Made by a program: the position numbers and the translations under genes. This document shows positions 35,253 to 43,836 of a DNA stretch of 64,000 nucleotides, piece by piece (position 1 is the first letter of the stretch; each line of letters starts with the position of its first letter). Where the stretch lies: NCBI RefSeq assembly GCF_016616095.2, contig NZ_CP067089.2, forward strand, positions 434,001 to 498,000, written 5' to 3'. A model generated the notes under the pieces. The model was not told the origin of the DNA. It searched no databases and was given only the letters and a program-made list of their open reading frames with translations. The stretch comes from Breznakiella homolactica. Its GTDB lineage: Bacteria > Spirochaetota > Spirochaetia > Treponematales > Breznakiellaceae.

Positions 35253-35810
35253 TTACCGGGCTATGCCGATGTCCGTCAGCCAGGTGTCAATATCATTCCC
35301 CAGGGTTCTGCCTCCGCCGTAGTGGATGGACAGAGCCTGGGTAATCCTTACATTTGGACAGAGCTTGGCAATGGCCGAAACAGTCTGGCCCAGGCGGCCG
35401 CCTCCGTGGCTGTTGAAGGGCGCGATGGTCTTGCCCGAAAAATCATAGCTTTCCAGGAAGGTTGCCACGGGCATGGGAATGGTGGCCCACCACGTGGGAT
35501 ATCCCAGGAAGATTACATCATATTGGGCCATACCGGGAATCCGGGTTTTCAAAGCCGGGTGGGTGCCCTCCCGGAGGTGCTGGAGGCTCTGATCCAGGCA
35601 GGTGTTGTAGGTCCGGGAGTAGGGAGACTCCATTTCTATTTCCACCAGATCGCCCCCGACCCTGCGGTGAATCTCCGCCGCAATCTGCCGGCTGTTGCCG
35701 GACCAGGAAAAGTAAGCTACCAGGATTTTTGTGTCACTGTTCTGGGCGGAGAGGCTCGAAAGTCCTGTCAGGGCCGTCAGCAAAATACACAGTATCATTT
35801 TTATCTTCAT
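35253..35810 (-). CDS. Exported flavodoxin-like protein 1
   Basis: Encodes 185 residues. A signal peptide (MKIKMILCILLTALTGLSSLSAQ) is followed by a full flavodoxin_4 domain: VAYFSWSGNSRQIAAEI, LGYPTWWATIPMPVATFLESYDFSGKTIAPFNSHGGGRLGQ. Flavodoxins are normally cytosolic; export implies an extracytoplasmic electron carrier or FMN protein. Clustered with SUMF1-domain proteins and a second exported flavodoxin. Confidence 0.87.
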   Translation of the reverse strand: MKIKMILCILLTALTGLSSLSAQNSDTKILVAYFSWSGNSRQIAAEIHRRVGGDLVEIEMESPYSRTYNTCLDQSLQHLREGTHPALKTRIPGMAQYDVIFLGYPTWWATIPMPVATFLESYDFSGKTIAPFNSHGGGRLGQTVSAIAKLCPNVRITQALSIHYGGGRTLGNDIDTWLTDIGIAR

Positions 35811-35822
35811 GCCAAATTCTCC

Positions 35823-36770
35823 TTAGCCATTCCTCACGAGACGGAATCCGATGTTGAAGGTCCGGTTTCCCGGAGGAAACGCAGCCCGGTAGGCGGACCG
35901 CAGATGCCGGGCAAAGTCGTTCCAGCCCCCGCCGCGGTTGACCTTATAATTTCCCGATGCGGGCCCCGCGGGGTTATCCCGGTCCGCGGCATCGTAAGGG
36001 CCGTACCAGTCCCAGCACCATTCCCAGACATTGCCGTGCATTTCATATAGCCCCCAGGGATTGGCGGGCAGGCTTCCCAGCGCCAGAGTCCGGTCACGGT
36101 ACCGGCCTGCCCGGACTTCCATTTGGTTCTGGGAGAAGTAATGCTCTTCGATGGTATAAGGATAGGTACCGTAGTAGTTCCCCTGGTCCGTGGAAATTGC
36201 GGTTCCGGTGCTGAAGGGCGTACCGGTGCCTGCCCGGCAGGCGTATTCCCATTCGGCTTCCGTGGGAAGCCGGTAGCCGCCGGCTTCGCGGTTCCAGGAT
36301 ACCAGCATATTGTCCCCTGTACCGGTGACGGTATACGCCGGGGCAAGCCCCTCCGCCTCGCTCAGGGCGTTGCAGTACCGGACCGCTTCGAACCAGGTGA
36401 CGTTCTCCACCGGCAGGCCCGCGTCCCGGAAGTGGCTGGGGTTATTACCCGTGAGCCGCTGGTAATCCCCCTGGGTCACTTCATACCGGTCCATGTAAAA
36501 AGATGCCACCGCCACCTGCCGCCGGGTTTCGTCGGATTCCCGGAGGAATTCCGCCGAAGGACTTCCCATGGCGAAGGTCCCTCCGGGAATCAGGATAAAA
36601 CGTTCCGGTATCCCGGCCTGGTAAGAAGGAGTCACGGGAGAGACATTTGCTCCAGCCGGCGGGTTCTCCGCTCCGGCGGGTTCCGGGGATTCGGTCCTTC
36701 CGCCGCAGGCGGCGAAGGACAGGGGCAGTATCAGTAAAACCAACATAGTTATTTCACATTTCTTTATCAT
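35823..36770 (-). CDS. SUMF1/FGE-domain lipoprotein 1
   Basis: Encodes about 315 residues from ATG 36770. The signal ends LSFAACGG, a lipobox. After a Pro/Ala-rich linker the formylglycine-generating-enzyme-like fold begins at FILIPGGTFAMGSP and runs through EVTQGDYQRLTGNNPSHF, YRLPTEAEWEYACRAGTG, NVWEWCWDWYG, VNRGGGWNDFARHLRSAYR to the C-terminal IGFRLVR. FGE oxidises Cys in sulfatases, but many bacterial SUMF1 proteins have other roles. No sulfatase gene is in the window. It shares the domain with the next gene, so the two are duplicates. Confidence 0.88.
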   Translation of the reverse strand: MIKKCEITMLVLLILPLSFAACGGRTESPEPAGAENPPAGANVSPVTPSYQAGIPERFILIPGGTFAMGSPSAEFLRESDETRRQVAVASFYMDRYEVTQGDYQRLTGNNPSHFRDAGLPVENVTWFEAVRYCNALSEAEGLAPAYTVTGTGDNMLVSWNREAGGYRLPTEAEWEYACRAGTGTPFSTGTAISTDQGNYYGTYPYTIEEHYFSQNQMEVRAGRYRDRTLALGSLPANPWGLYEMHGNVWEWCWDWYGPYDAADRDNPAGPASGNYKVNRGGGWNDFARHLRSAYRAAFPPGNRTFNIGFRLVRNG

Positions 36771-36788
36771 ATACACTCCGTTCTTTAC

Positions 36789-37574
36789 TTACGGCGCATT
36801 CCGTGCCAGCCGGAACCCGATGCATATCCGGGTATTGGGAGTCCGGTGTCCCCGCCGGGCGGACCGGGTGTCCTCAATTTTGTAGGCCCAGCTTCCGCCA
36901 CGCATCACCCGGTCGGTGCCGGAATCCGATCCTCCGGGATTGGTCCGGCTGCCTGGTGTATAGGGACCGTACCAGTCCCAGACCCATTCCCAGACATTGC
37001 CGTGCATGTCGTAAAGTCCCCAGGGATTGGGGGCAAAACTGCCCGGCGGGGTGGTGGTCCGTCCTTCGTAATTAGCCTGGGTTTTGGTAATACTGCTTCC
37101 GGTGCTGTAGGCCGATACCGTGCCTGCCCGGCAGGCGTACTCCCATTCGGCCTCCGTGGGCAGCCGGTAGCCATTAGCCTCCCGGTTCCACGTTATCGAA
37201 CTGCCGTTAACCGTATACGCGGGGACCAGTCCTTCCTGCACGCTGAGGGCATTGCAGTATTGCACTGCCTCAAGCCAGGTAACCTGTTCCACCGGAAGAC
37301 CCTGTCCCTTAATCCAGCTGGGGTTGTTCCCCATGAGGGCCTCATAGTCCTCCTGGGTCACCTGATGTTCAGCCAGGTAAAAGCCATCCACCGTGACGGA
37401 ATGCTGTGCCTCGTCATCCTGCCGGCCCGCCTCTGCTGCGGGGCTTCCCATGGTAAAGGTGCCCCCGGCGATGCGGATGAATCCATTATCAGAGCCGCCC
37501 GCAGACTGGGCCATAAGTACGCTGGCCGGAAGGCTCAGAGCCGCCGCGAATACCGCGGTAATATATTTATTCAT
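36789..37574 (-). CDS. SUMF1/FGE-domain exported protein 2
   Basis: Encodes 261 residues with a cleavable signal ending SVLMAQS. The same SUMF1 landmarks as its neighbour are present: IRIAGGTFTMGSP, HQVTQEDYEALMGNNPSW, YRLPTEAEWEYACRAGT, NVWEWVWDWYGPY, VMRGGSWAYKIEDTRSARRGH, IGFRLAR. Both lack a clear pair of copper-binding cysteines in the C-terminal part, so they are unlikely to be true formylglycine generators. Confidence 0.88.
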   Translation of the reverse strand: MNKYITAVFAAALSLPASVLMAQSAGGSDNGFIRIAGGTFTMGSPAAEAGRQDDEAQHSVTVDGFYLAEHQVTQEDYEALMGNNPSWIKGQGLPVEQVTWLEAVQYCNALSVQEGLVPAYTVNGSSITWNREANGYRLPTEAEWEYACRAGTVSAYSTGSSITKTQANYEGRTTTPPGSFAPNPWGLYDMHGNVWEWVWDWYGPYTPGSRTNPGGSDSGTDRVMRGGSWAYKIEDTRSARRGHRTPNTRICIGFRLARNAP

Positions 37575-37584
37575 ATACGCCCCC

Positions 37585-38142
37585 TCATTTCAGGATGCCT
37601 ATGCTCCGGAGCCAGGCCGCCGCGTCGTTCCGGGAATTCCGGGCGCCGCTGGTGGAAACCCGGAAGCCGCCGGTAACCTGCGCGCCGGGGACCAGCTTTT
37701 TAATCTCCTCTATACTCTGGCCGATGCCGGTGCTCCCGCTGCTACAGAAAGGCATGATTGTTTTTCCGGAGAAATCAAAGGTTTCCAGGAAGGCTGCCAC
37801 CGGCATGGGAATACCCCCCAGCCAGATGGGATATCCCAGAAGAATGTACTCGTAGTCATTGATATCCGGCACCAGTACCCGGATGGCGGGCCGGACATTT
37901 CCGTCCCGTTCCTGCCGGGCCCGGTCCAGGGCAGCGCTGTAGATCTCCGGATAGGCGGTGACCGCGGTGATTTCCGCCATGTCCCCTCCCAGGAGGCTTT
38001 GGATATGTTCCGCCACATACCGGGTATTTCCCGTGCGGGTGAAATAGACCACCAGAATCTTTTCCCTGCTGTTTGTCTGGGCAGCGGCGGGCAGGACGGA
38101 TAATATGCCCAGGGCGAGCATTAACGGGATTATTTTTTTCAC
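37585..38142 (-). CDS. Exported flavodoxin-like protein 2
   Basis: Encodes 185 residues with a signal peptide ending LPAAAQT, then VVYFTRTGNTRYVAEHIQ, LGYPIWLGGIPMPVAAFLETFDFSGKTIMPFCSSGSTGIGQ. It is a paralogue of the exported flavodoxin at 35253, on the other side of the two SUMF1 genes, giving a symmetrical flavodoxin-SUMF1-SUMF1-flavodoxin block. Confidence 0.87.
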   Translation of the reverse strand: MKKIIPLMLALGILSVLPAAAQTNSREKILVVYFTRTGNTRYVAEHIQSLLGGDMAEITAVTAYPEIYSAALDRARQERDGNVRPAIRVLVPDINDYEYILLGYPIWLGGIPMPVAAFLETFDFSGKTIMPFCSSGSTGIGQSIEEIKKLVPGAQVTGGFRVSTSGARNSRNDAAAWLRSIGILK

Positions 38143-38145
38143 GAT

Positions 38146-39033
38146 TTACTCCTTGTTATAGTCACGGTATATGATCAGTTCCGGGTGGTATTCAAAGTGC
38201 ATATTGTCCCAGATGCTCCACTTGCCTCCCCAGATAAAGCCTTCATCTTCAAAAATGGCAATTACCGGATCCGGCGGCATCCAGCGCTGGGAAAGGGGAG
38301 TGAGCATCCAGTTTTCCGGGTCCCGGTCTTTCTGCCAGCTCCAGTAGATGATTTTGTTCCCATACCCCGCGGGCAGGATATCGATGGCAAGCCCCAAACT
38401 GTGGAAGGACCGCCGGGAGGTGTCCCTGATCTCCCGCCAGAAATATCCGTCTATCTGGGTAAGCTCATTGATGAAAGTCTGCACCCCGCTGTCGGTCCGG
38501 GCCAGGGCGGTAATCCGTTCATCCGCCCGTTTCAGGGGTGCCTCAAGCCGCTGGTGAACCCGGACCCGTTTGCCCAGGAAGGTTACGGTGATGATATGCT
38601 TTTCCAGGGAATCCTGGCTGGCGCTGTCGTAGAGGGCGTCAAAAAAGAATGGCGGAGATCCCGCGCCGGTCCGCCGGTTTTCGTCGGAGCTGAACCCGCG
38701 GATACGGGCAATTTCTTCGGGAGTAAAGTCCGCTGGGTCCGGAAGTTTTTCCGCGTAGGGATAGAGAAGCCCCCAATATGAATCCCTGTTTGCCAGCTGC
38801 GCGGCGGGCAGGAACCGGCCCCCGGCCCAGCAGAGTTCGGTAGTCCGGGCTGGCTGGCCGGGTACAGTAATCCGGATACGCCAGTCCCCAATGCCGTCGT
38901 TCCAGGCCGATTCAAAGATTACATCCGGATAGGCCTTGCGGAATATTGCCAGTTCCGGGGGTTCCGCCGCCGCGGAGATCTGGGCCGGGAGGTACTGAAC
39001 CATCAGGAACAGCGTCAGCGTAAGGATACCCAT
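38146..39033 (-). CDS. Exported M15-family peptidase (D-Ala-D-Ala carboxypeptidase-like)
   Basis: I place the start at ATG 39033, with GGGAG upstream and a proper signal peptide (GILTLTLFLMVQYLPAQ); a longer frame from 39087 has no good site. The product is about 295 residues. Zinc-site motifs of the M15 family are seen near the C-terminus: SFHSLGLAIDI (His, Asp) and MHFEYHPE (His, with Glu). It likely trims peptidoglycan stem peptides in the periplasm. It sits within the redox gene block in the same direction. Confidence 0.85.
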   Translation of the reverse strand: MGILTLTLFLMVQYLPAQISAAAEPPELAIFRKAYPDVIFESAWNDGIGDWRIRITVPGQPARTTELCWAGGRFLPAAQLANRDSYWGLLYPYAEKLPDPADFTPEEIARIRGFSSDENRRTGAGSPPFFFDALYDSASQDSLEKHIITVTFLGKRVRVHQRLEAPLKRADERITALARTDSGVQTFINELTQIDGYFWREIRDTSRRSFHSLGLAIDILPAGYGNKIIYWSWQKDRDPENWMLTPLSQRWMPPDPVIAIFEDEGFIWGGKWSIWDNMHFEYHPELIIYRDYNKE

Positions 39034-39215
39034 TCCGCAGGATCTCCCGCGGCGGGACAGTGTACACCATATAGTTTGGTTCATCATTTATTCCATTTGT
39101 CCGTAAAGTTCGTGAACGGGAAACAGCAGCTGGTAGGTCTGGACCTCCACAGCCCCGGTTCCGCAGGATGACAGCAGGTCCGCGCATGCCGGCGGCCGAG
39201 CCGGAACAGCGCGCC

Positions 39216-39803
39216 TCACACCAAAACCGCTTTGCCGGTTTCAATGGTCTTGATAATTCTGGCGGGTACACCCCCCACAATCACGTTGGCCGGTACGTCT
39301 TTGGTAACCACCGCCCCCGCGGCAATGACGGCATTCTCTCCAATAGTGACCCCGGAGGTTATTACCGCGTTGGCCCCAATCCACACATTCCTGCCGATGC
39401 GGATGGGCGCGGGATAGGTGATATGCCGGGTCTCCGGTGTTATACCGTGGTTCAGGGTGGCCAGCACAACATTGTGGCCTATCTGGGAACCATCCCCGAT
39501 GGTAATGCCCCCCTGGTCCTGGAAGCTGCATCCCTTGTTGATGAACACGTTCTTTCCCACGGCGGTATTTTTCCCGAAGTCGGTGTAAAAGGGTGGGAAC
39601 ATCCGGAAGCTCCGGTCCAGAGGTTTTCCGATGAGCCTGAAAAACAGCTCCGCCACTTCCTCCGGGGTATGGTAGGAGCCGTTAAGCTCCGCGGTAATCT
39701 TCATGGATTCCTGGGTGATACCCACCATAAAGGTATGGATATCCGACCCGCCCTCCAGGGGCTTTCCATTGTTCACATGGATAAGAAATTCCTGTAAGTC
39801 CAT
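39216..39803 (-). CDS. Left-handed beta-helix acetyltransferase (maltose/galactoside type)
   Basis: Encodes 195 residues. After an N-terminal helical segment, hexapeptide repeats ([LIV]-G-x4) run from [15 protein letters not shown] through [50 protein letters not shown]. The active-site His is in [12 protein letters not shown], where the family usually has TxxH. It uses acetyl-CoA. Substrate (sugar or other hydroxyl compound) is not clear. Confidence 0.88.
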   Translation of the reverse strand: MDLQEFLIHVNNGKPLEGGSDIHTFMVGITQESMKITAELNGSYHTPEEVAELFFRLIGKPLDRSFRMFPPFYTDFGKNTAVGKNVFINKGCSFQDQGGITIGDGSQIGHNVVLATLNHGITPETRHITYPAPIRIGRNVWIGANAVITSGVTIGENAVIAAGAVVTKDVPANVIVGGVPARIIKTIETGKAVLV

Positions 39804-39819
39804 TTTGCATACTCCAATT

Positions 39820-40293
39820 TTAGTTTGCCGCCGTGATAGTCACAGTGACGTTTCCCCTGCCCAGGGCCGCCCTGAGCCGGGAAGTATCCTCCGCCATTCC
39901 CAGCCGGACGTAACCTCCGTAGGAATTGGAAAAGGTCTCATAGAAAAGTACCAGGGTGTTCCCGGACCAGAGCATAATTTCCCCGGCCCGGATTACCGCC
40001 GGGTGTTCCGTGGAGGAGGCGGGCAGGGATTCTCCGAGCCGGAAAAACTTTTCGTTTCCGTTTAAATCCGACATAGCCATGGTCAGGGGTAGCATCGCCA
40101 AAAGAGTCCGGGCAGTCACATTGTCGTACAGTCCGGCGGCAAAGGTTTCGCCCCCGATGGTGATGGTAATGTCTGCCATAAACTCTCCGTCTGCGTTCGC
40201 TCCGGTTTCCCCGGCGCCCGCGGCAAGACTGCACACGGTAAAACACAGGGCAAAAAGTACTGCCGCCAGTATGCGGGTGGGCAGTTTTCCCAT
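39820..40293 (-). CDS. Exported cyclophilin-like fold protein
   Basis: Encodes 157 residues with a signal peptide ending VCSLAAGA. The mature part has [43 protein letters not shown] and [29 protein letters not shown], the pattern of cyclophilin-like domains found with oxidoreductases in anaerobes. Prolyl isomerase activity is not implied. A paralogue is encoded at 41542. Confidence 0.8.
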   Translation of the reverse strand: MGKLPTRILAAVLFALCFTVCSLAAGAGETGANADGEFMADITITIGGETFAAGLYDNVTARTLLAMLPLTMAMSDLNGNEKFFRLGESLPASSTEHPAVIRAGEIMLWSGNTLVLFYETFSNSYGGYVRLGMAEDTSRLRAALGRGNVTVTITAAN

Positions 40294-40308
40294 ACTCTTC
40301 CTCCTTCC

Positions 40309-41481
40309 TCAGCGGTAGGCCCTGGCCAGAATGGCGGTGCTGTCCTCATCGGTTACGGGAATGAGGTCGCTGGTGAAAAGCCCTCCCATGGTCTCCCGGG
40401 CTTTTTTGGCGATTGCCGGAAGCTCTTCCTTGGTGATGCCGTAATCCGACATCTTCAGGTCCGCCACCCCGCAGTCCATCTTCAGTTTTTCCAGCATGAA
40501 AATAAAGTCCTTCGGGTCCGTGGCGTCTTTCATACCCAGGGCCTGGGCCATACGCACGTACCTGCCGTCGCTGGCGTGCTTTTCGATGAAGTGGGTGAAG
40601 TAGGAAACACAGAGCATGATGAGCCCCGCCCCGTGGGGCAGATTCTGGTGGAAGGCGCTCATGGCGTGTTCCAGGGAATGTTCACTGGTTGTCGCGCTAA
40701 CGGTCATCACCACCCCGGAAAGGGTGTTGGCAAAGGCCACATGTTCCCGGGCTTCCAGATCGCTGCCGTTCCTCACCGCCTTGGCAAGGTAGGCGCCGAT
40801 GTTTTCAATGGCGGTGATGGCGTACATGTCGCTCATCAAACTTGCGTAGGATGAGACGTAGCATTCCACCGCCTGGAGCAGGGCGTCGAATCCCTGGTAT
40901 GCGGTAAACTCCGGGGGAACGGTTTTCATCAGTTCCGGGTCCACGATGGCCGCCGCCGGGAAAAGCCGGTCGTCCCCGCCGAAGCCTATCTTCTCATGGG
41001 TTTCGTTATTGGAAACCACCCCCCACTGGTCCACCTCCGAGCCGGTGCCCGCGGTGGTGGTAATGGCGATAAGCGGCAGGGGATCGTTCCCGATGGGCTT
41101 TCCTCCCCCGGTGCCGCCGCTGATATAATCCCACACATCCCCTTCATTGGTTGCCATGGCGGCGATAGCCTTAGATGCGTCCATAACGCTGCCGCCCCCC
41201 AGGGCCACAATGAAATCACAGTTTTGCTCCCTGGCAAAGGCACTGCCTTCCATGACCGTGGTCCGTAAGGGGTTTGCCTCTATCCGGTCAAACACCGCGG
41301 TTTCCGCCCCGGCTTCCCGGAGCAGCCTTTCGGTCCTGTCCAGAGACCCGTTAGCCCTGGTTGACTTTCCGTTGGAAATTACTATCAGCGCCTTTTTCCC
41401 CGGCAGCTTCAGCTTGCCCAATTGGTCAAGCTGTCCCGGTCCGAACAGTATCCTGGTGGGCACGTACATCTGAAAACTCAT
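40309..41481 (-). CDS. Iron-containing (type III) alcohol dehydrogenase-like protein
   Basis: ATG 41481 follows TAGGAGAATATAC; 390 residues. NAD-binding GGGSVMDASKA and the metal region SEHSLEHAMSAFHQNLPHGAG are present. The usual first metal motif D-x3-H appears as GFDALLQAVECY, with Gln at the position that is normally His, so metal binding may differ. Otherwise BDH/YqhD-like in length and layout. Heads towards reduction of aldehydes with NAD(P)H. It is among the first genes of the operon opposite the LysR gene. Confidence 0.87.
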   Translation of the reverse strand: MSFQMYVPTRILFGPGQLDQLGKLKLPGKKALIVISNGKSTRANGSLDRTERLLREAGAETAVFDRIEANPLRTTVMEGSAFAREQNCDFIVALGGGSVMDASKAIAAMATNEGDVWDYISGGTGGGKPIGNDPLPLIAITTTAGTGSEVDQWGVVSNNETHEKIGFGGDDRLFPAAAIVDPELMKTVPPEFTAYQGFDALLQAVECYVSSYASLMSDMYAITAIENIGAYLAKAVRNGSDLEAREHVAFANTLSGVVMTVSATTSEHSLEHAMSAFHQNLPHGAGLIMLCVSYFTHFIEKHASDGRYVRMAQALGMKDATDPKDFIFMLEKLKMDCGVADLKMSDYGITKEELPAIAKKARETMGGLFTSDLIPVTDEDSTAILARAYR

Positions 41482-41541
41482 GTATATTCTCCTATACAAT
41501 AATATTGCTTTTTTAAAATCCGGCATTCTGAAAAAGCCGGG

Positions 41542-41988
41542 TTATTCCACCACTTCTATGGCGGCGGTAAAATTATTCCGCATACGGCCAAGCCGTTCCG
41601 CGCCGGACCTGATGGTCCCCAGGATAACCAGTCCCCCGGCGCTGCCCTGTCCCCGGTAAAATACCGCCAGGTTTCCCCAGGGCGCGTAGTAGGTAAAATT
41701 CCCCGAGGACGGAGTGTTTCCCGGTCCGCCCCGGCCGGTGTCCAGCCGCCGGGAAAGGTAGGTTATTTTTTCAGCGGCCGCGTAATCCTCCATGGTCACC
41801 GTCAGGGGCAGCAGGGTCAGGAAGTCCCTGGCCGTTGGGTTGTCGTACAAATCGATGATAAGCGCCTCATTGTCAAAAACCATCCTGAGCTGTACACCCA
41901 TCAATACTCCCTCCCCGGTTTCCTGGGCTCCGGTGCTGCAGGAAACAAGCAGCGCCGCGGTCAGGGTAAAAAGTATTTTCCGTATCAT
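41542..41988 (-). CDS. Cyclophilin-like fold lipoprotein
   Basis: Encodes 148 residues; signal ends AALLVSCST, a lipobox. The mature domain (VFDNEALIIDLYDNPTARDFLTLLPLTVTMEDYAAAEKITYL; FTYYAPWGNLAVFYRGQGSAGGLVILG) is the same fold as the protein at 39820. Function unknown. Confidence 0.8.
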   Translation of the reverse strand: MIRKILFTLTAALLVSCSTGAQETGEGVLMGVQLRMVFDNEALIIDLYDNPTARDFLTLLPLTVTMEDYAAAEKITYLSRRLDTGRGGPGNTPSSGNFTYYAPWGNLAVFYRGQGSAGGLVILGTIRSGAERLGRMRNNFTAAIEVVE

Positions 41989-41998
41989 TGGTCCTCCC

Positions 41999-42241
41999 TT
42001 AAAGTTGCCCGGGGTTTTCTTTTTTCAGATTAAAGATGAGGTAATCCATACAGTCCAGGGACTTCTGTGCCCGGCGCACATTCCCCAGCAGGGCCGCCCG
42101 ATGGGCCGCCAGCAATGTAAGCTGTTCCCCAATCCGGTTCTTTTTTCCCAGTTCCAGGAAACGGCTGATTGCTTCATCGCCGCATTCCGCGTCCCTTAAA
42201 TTCTGAATAAGAGCGGCCATGCGGGTTTCCGTATCCGCCAT
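41999..42241 (-). CDS. Small conserved-looking helical protein
   Basis: Encodes 80 residues, mostly helical, with ISRFLELGKKNRIGEQLTLLAAHRAALLGNVRRAQKSLDCMDYLIFNLKKE. The pattern is one I associate with small proteins encoded beside flavodoxin/alcohol dehydrogenase/LysR clusters in gut anaerobes; resemblance is from memory. It is the first gene of the leftward operon, divergent from the LysR gene. Confidence 0.65.
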   Translation of the reverse strand: MADTETRMAALIQNLRDAECGDEAISRFLELGKKNRIGEQLTLLAAHRAALLGNVRRAQKSLDCMDYLIFNLKKENPGQL

Positions 42242-42261
42242 ATCGGTACCTCTTGCTTGAA

Positions 42262-42305
42262 ATAATAACGCTCCGGGGTTACTATGTAAAATACTTTGTT
42301 ATTAT
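42262..42305. promoter_or_regulatory. Inverted repeat in the divergent LysR intergenic region
   Basis: ATAATAAC (42262-42269) and GTTATTAT (42298-42305) face each other across 28 bases between the leftward operon and the LysR gene, a usual place for LysR activator sites. Confidence 0.4.
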
Positions 42306-42342
42306 ACATTGTTATGCCCAAAAGGCATGGAGGAGATACATC

Positions 42343-43230
42343 ATGGAACTGAGGGTGCTGAAATACTTCCTGGCGGTTGCCAGGGATGAGAATATTTCCC
42401 GGGCCGCTGAGGCATTGCATGTTACCCAGCCAACCCTTTCCCGTCAGCTCATAGAACTAGAAAATGAATTGGGCGCAAAGCTCTTTATCCGGGGAAACCG
42501 GAAGCTGTCCCTCACCGACGAGGGCATGCTCCTGCGTAAACGGGCCGATGAAATCATCGAACTGGTAGAAAAAACCGAAGCCCAGTTCCAGGCAGCGGAT
42601 GAAATCATCGGCGGGGATATTTACATCGGCTGCGGGGAAACCGATGGCATGCGTTTTGTGGCGGATATAATGATGGAACTCCAGCGGGACTACCCGGAGG
42701 TACGCTTCCATGTATTTAGCGGCAACGCTGAGGATGTGACCGAACGCCTGGACAAGGGTCTGCTGGATTTCGGCATCCTCATCGGCGCAGCGGACCGGAT
42801 AAAGTATGAGTCCCTGCGGCTTCCATCACAGGATACCTGGGGAGTGCTGATGCGGAAGGATAGCCCCCTGGCGTGCCGCAGCGCCATCACCCCCAAGGAT
42901 TTATGGAAAGTACCCCTCATTACCTCCCGCCAGGCGTTTACCAACAATGAAATCACCGGCTGGTTCCGGAAGGACATAACAAAACTCAGCATCGTGGCCA
43001 CCTACAACCTCATATTCAACGCGTCACTCATGGTGGAGGAAGGCATGGGTTATGCTCTTGGCCTGGACAAACTCATCAATACCACCGGGAAAAGCCCTCT
43101 ATGCTTCAAACCCCTGAAGCCAGCGCTCAAGGCGGGTCTGTACATCGTGTGGAAAAAGTACCAGGTTTTTTCCAGGGCGCCGGCGGTGTTCCTGGACCGG
43201 CTGAGGGAGGCCCTGCCGGACGGAAACTGA
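42343..43230 (+). CDS. LysR-family transcription regulator
   Basis: ATG 42343 follows GGAGG nine bases upstream; 295 residues. N-terminal helix-turn-helix MELRVLKYFLAVARDENISRAAEALHVTQPTLSRQLIELENELG is textbook LysR; the C-terminal effector domain follows from about 90. It is divergent from the alcohol dehydrogenase/flavodoxin operon and is the likely activator of it, responding perhaps to an aldehyde or a redox signal. Confidence 0.92.
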   Translation: MELRVLKYFLAVARDENISRAAEALHVTQPTLSRQLIELENELGAKLFIRGNRKLSLTDEGMLLRKRADEIIELVEKTEAQFQAADEIIGGDIYIGCGETDGMRFVADIMMELQRDYPEVRFHVFSGNAEDVTERLDKGLLDFGILIGAADRIKYESLRLPSQDTWGVLMRKDSPLACRSAITPKDLWKVPLITSRQAFTNNEITGWFRKDITKLSIVATYNLIFNASLMVEEGMGYALGLDKLINTTGKSPLCFKPLKPALKAGLYIVWKKYQVFSRAPAVFLDRLREALPDGN

Positions 43231-43269
43231 AATGAAAATACATTAATGCTGAAAAAACATCGCCAGCCC

Positions 43270-43316
43270 TTGACAATGCAAAAAAGCGCTGTTACATTAT
43301 TAATTAGAAATCTAAC
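43270..43316 (+). promoter_or_regulatory. Promoter and GTTAG-N4-CTAAC-type box before MarR gene
   Basis: -35 TTGACA (43270-43275), 17 bases, -10 TACATT (43293-43298), then ATTAG-N4-CTAAC (43303-43316) at the start of transcription. The same box type precedes the paralogous MarR gene at 28436. Confidence 0.75.
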
Positions 43317-43336
43317 AAATACGGAGCGGATAATCC

Positions 43337-43765
43337 GTGGGTAAAGAAATTGATATCGGCAGGCAGGTATCGGGGATAAGCAACAAAATCAGGCACCGCT
43401 TTGACGCCATGTTCGCCGGCAGAGGGATTACCGGGACCCAGGCGTCCATTCTGCATTTTATAAACATGGAAGGAAAAAAACGGGATGTTTTCCCGCGGGA
43501 TATAGAAGCGGAATTTTATATCCGCCGCTCTTCGGTTACCAGTGTCCTGGACGGCCTGGAAGAACGGGGTTTTATCCGGCGGGAAAATGTGGCGGCTGAC
43601 GGACGCCTGAAAAAACTGGTGCTCACCGACAAGGCCCGGAAAATGTCAAAACAGGTTGCCAGCCTGATCAGTAAAATCGACAGTACCATGCTTAACGGTA
43701 TCAGCAAAGAGGATATTATTTCCCTCGACAGACTGCTGACTAGGATAGGGGATAACCTTTCCTGA
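43337..43765 (+). CDS. MarR-family regulator of the MATE pump
   Basis: GTG 43337 with GGAGCGG upstream; 142 residues. Winged helix RDIEAEFYIRRSSVTSVLDGLEERGFI and wing DGRLKKLVLTDKARKM. It is a paralogue of the MarR protein at 28436. Boxes over its own promoter and upstream of the MATE gene make it the likely repressor of both. Confidence 0.9.
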   Translation: MGKEIDIGRQVSGISNKIRHRFDAMFAGRGITGTQASILHFINMEGKKRDVFPRDIEAEFYIRRSSVTSVLDGLEERGFIRRENVAADGRLKKLVLTDKARKMSKQVASLISKIDSTMLNGISKEDIISLDRLLTRIGDNLS

Positions 43766-43796
43766 AGGCGGACCTCGCGTTTTTTTAAATATAAAT

Positions 43797-43810
43797 GTTA
43801 GAATTCTAGC
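43797..43810 (+). promoter_or_regulatory. GTTAG-N4-CTAGC box before the MATE gene
   Basis: One-mismatch copy of the box, containing the perfect palindrome TAGAATTCTA, 26 bases upstream of the MATE start codon. Confidence 0.6.
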
Positions 43811-43836
43811 AAAAAAATCAAGGAGTTTTTCAGCCA

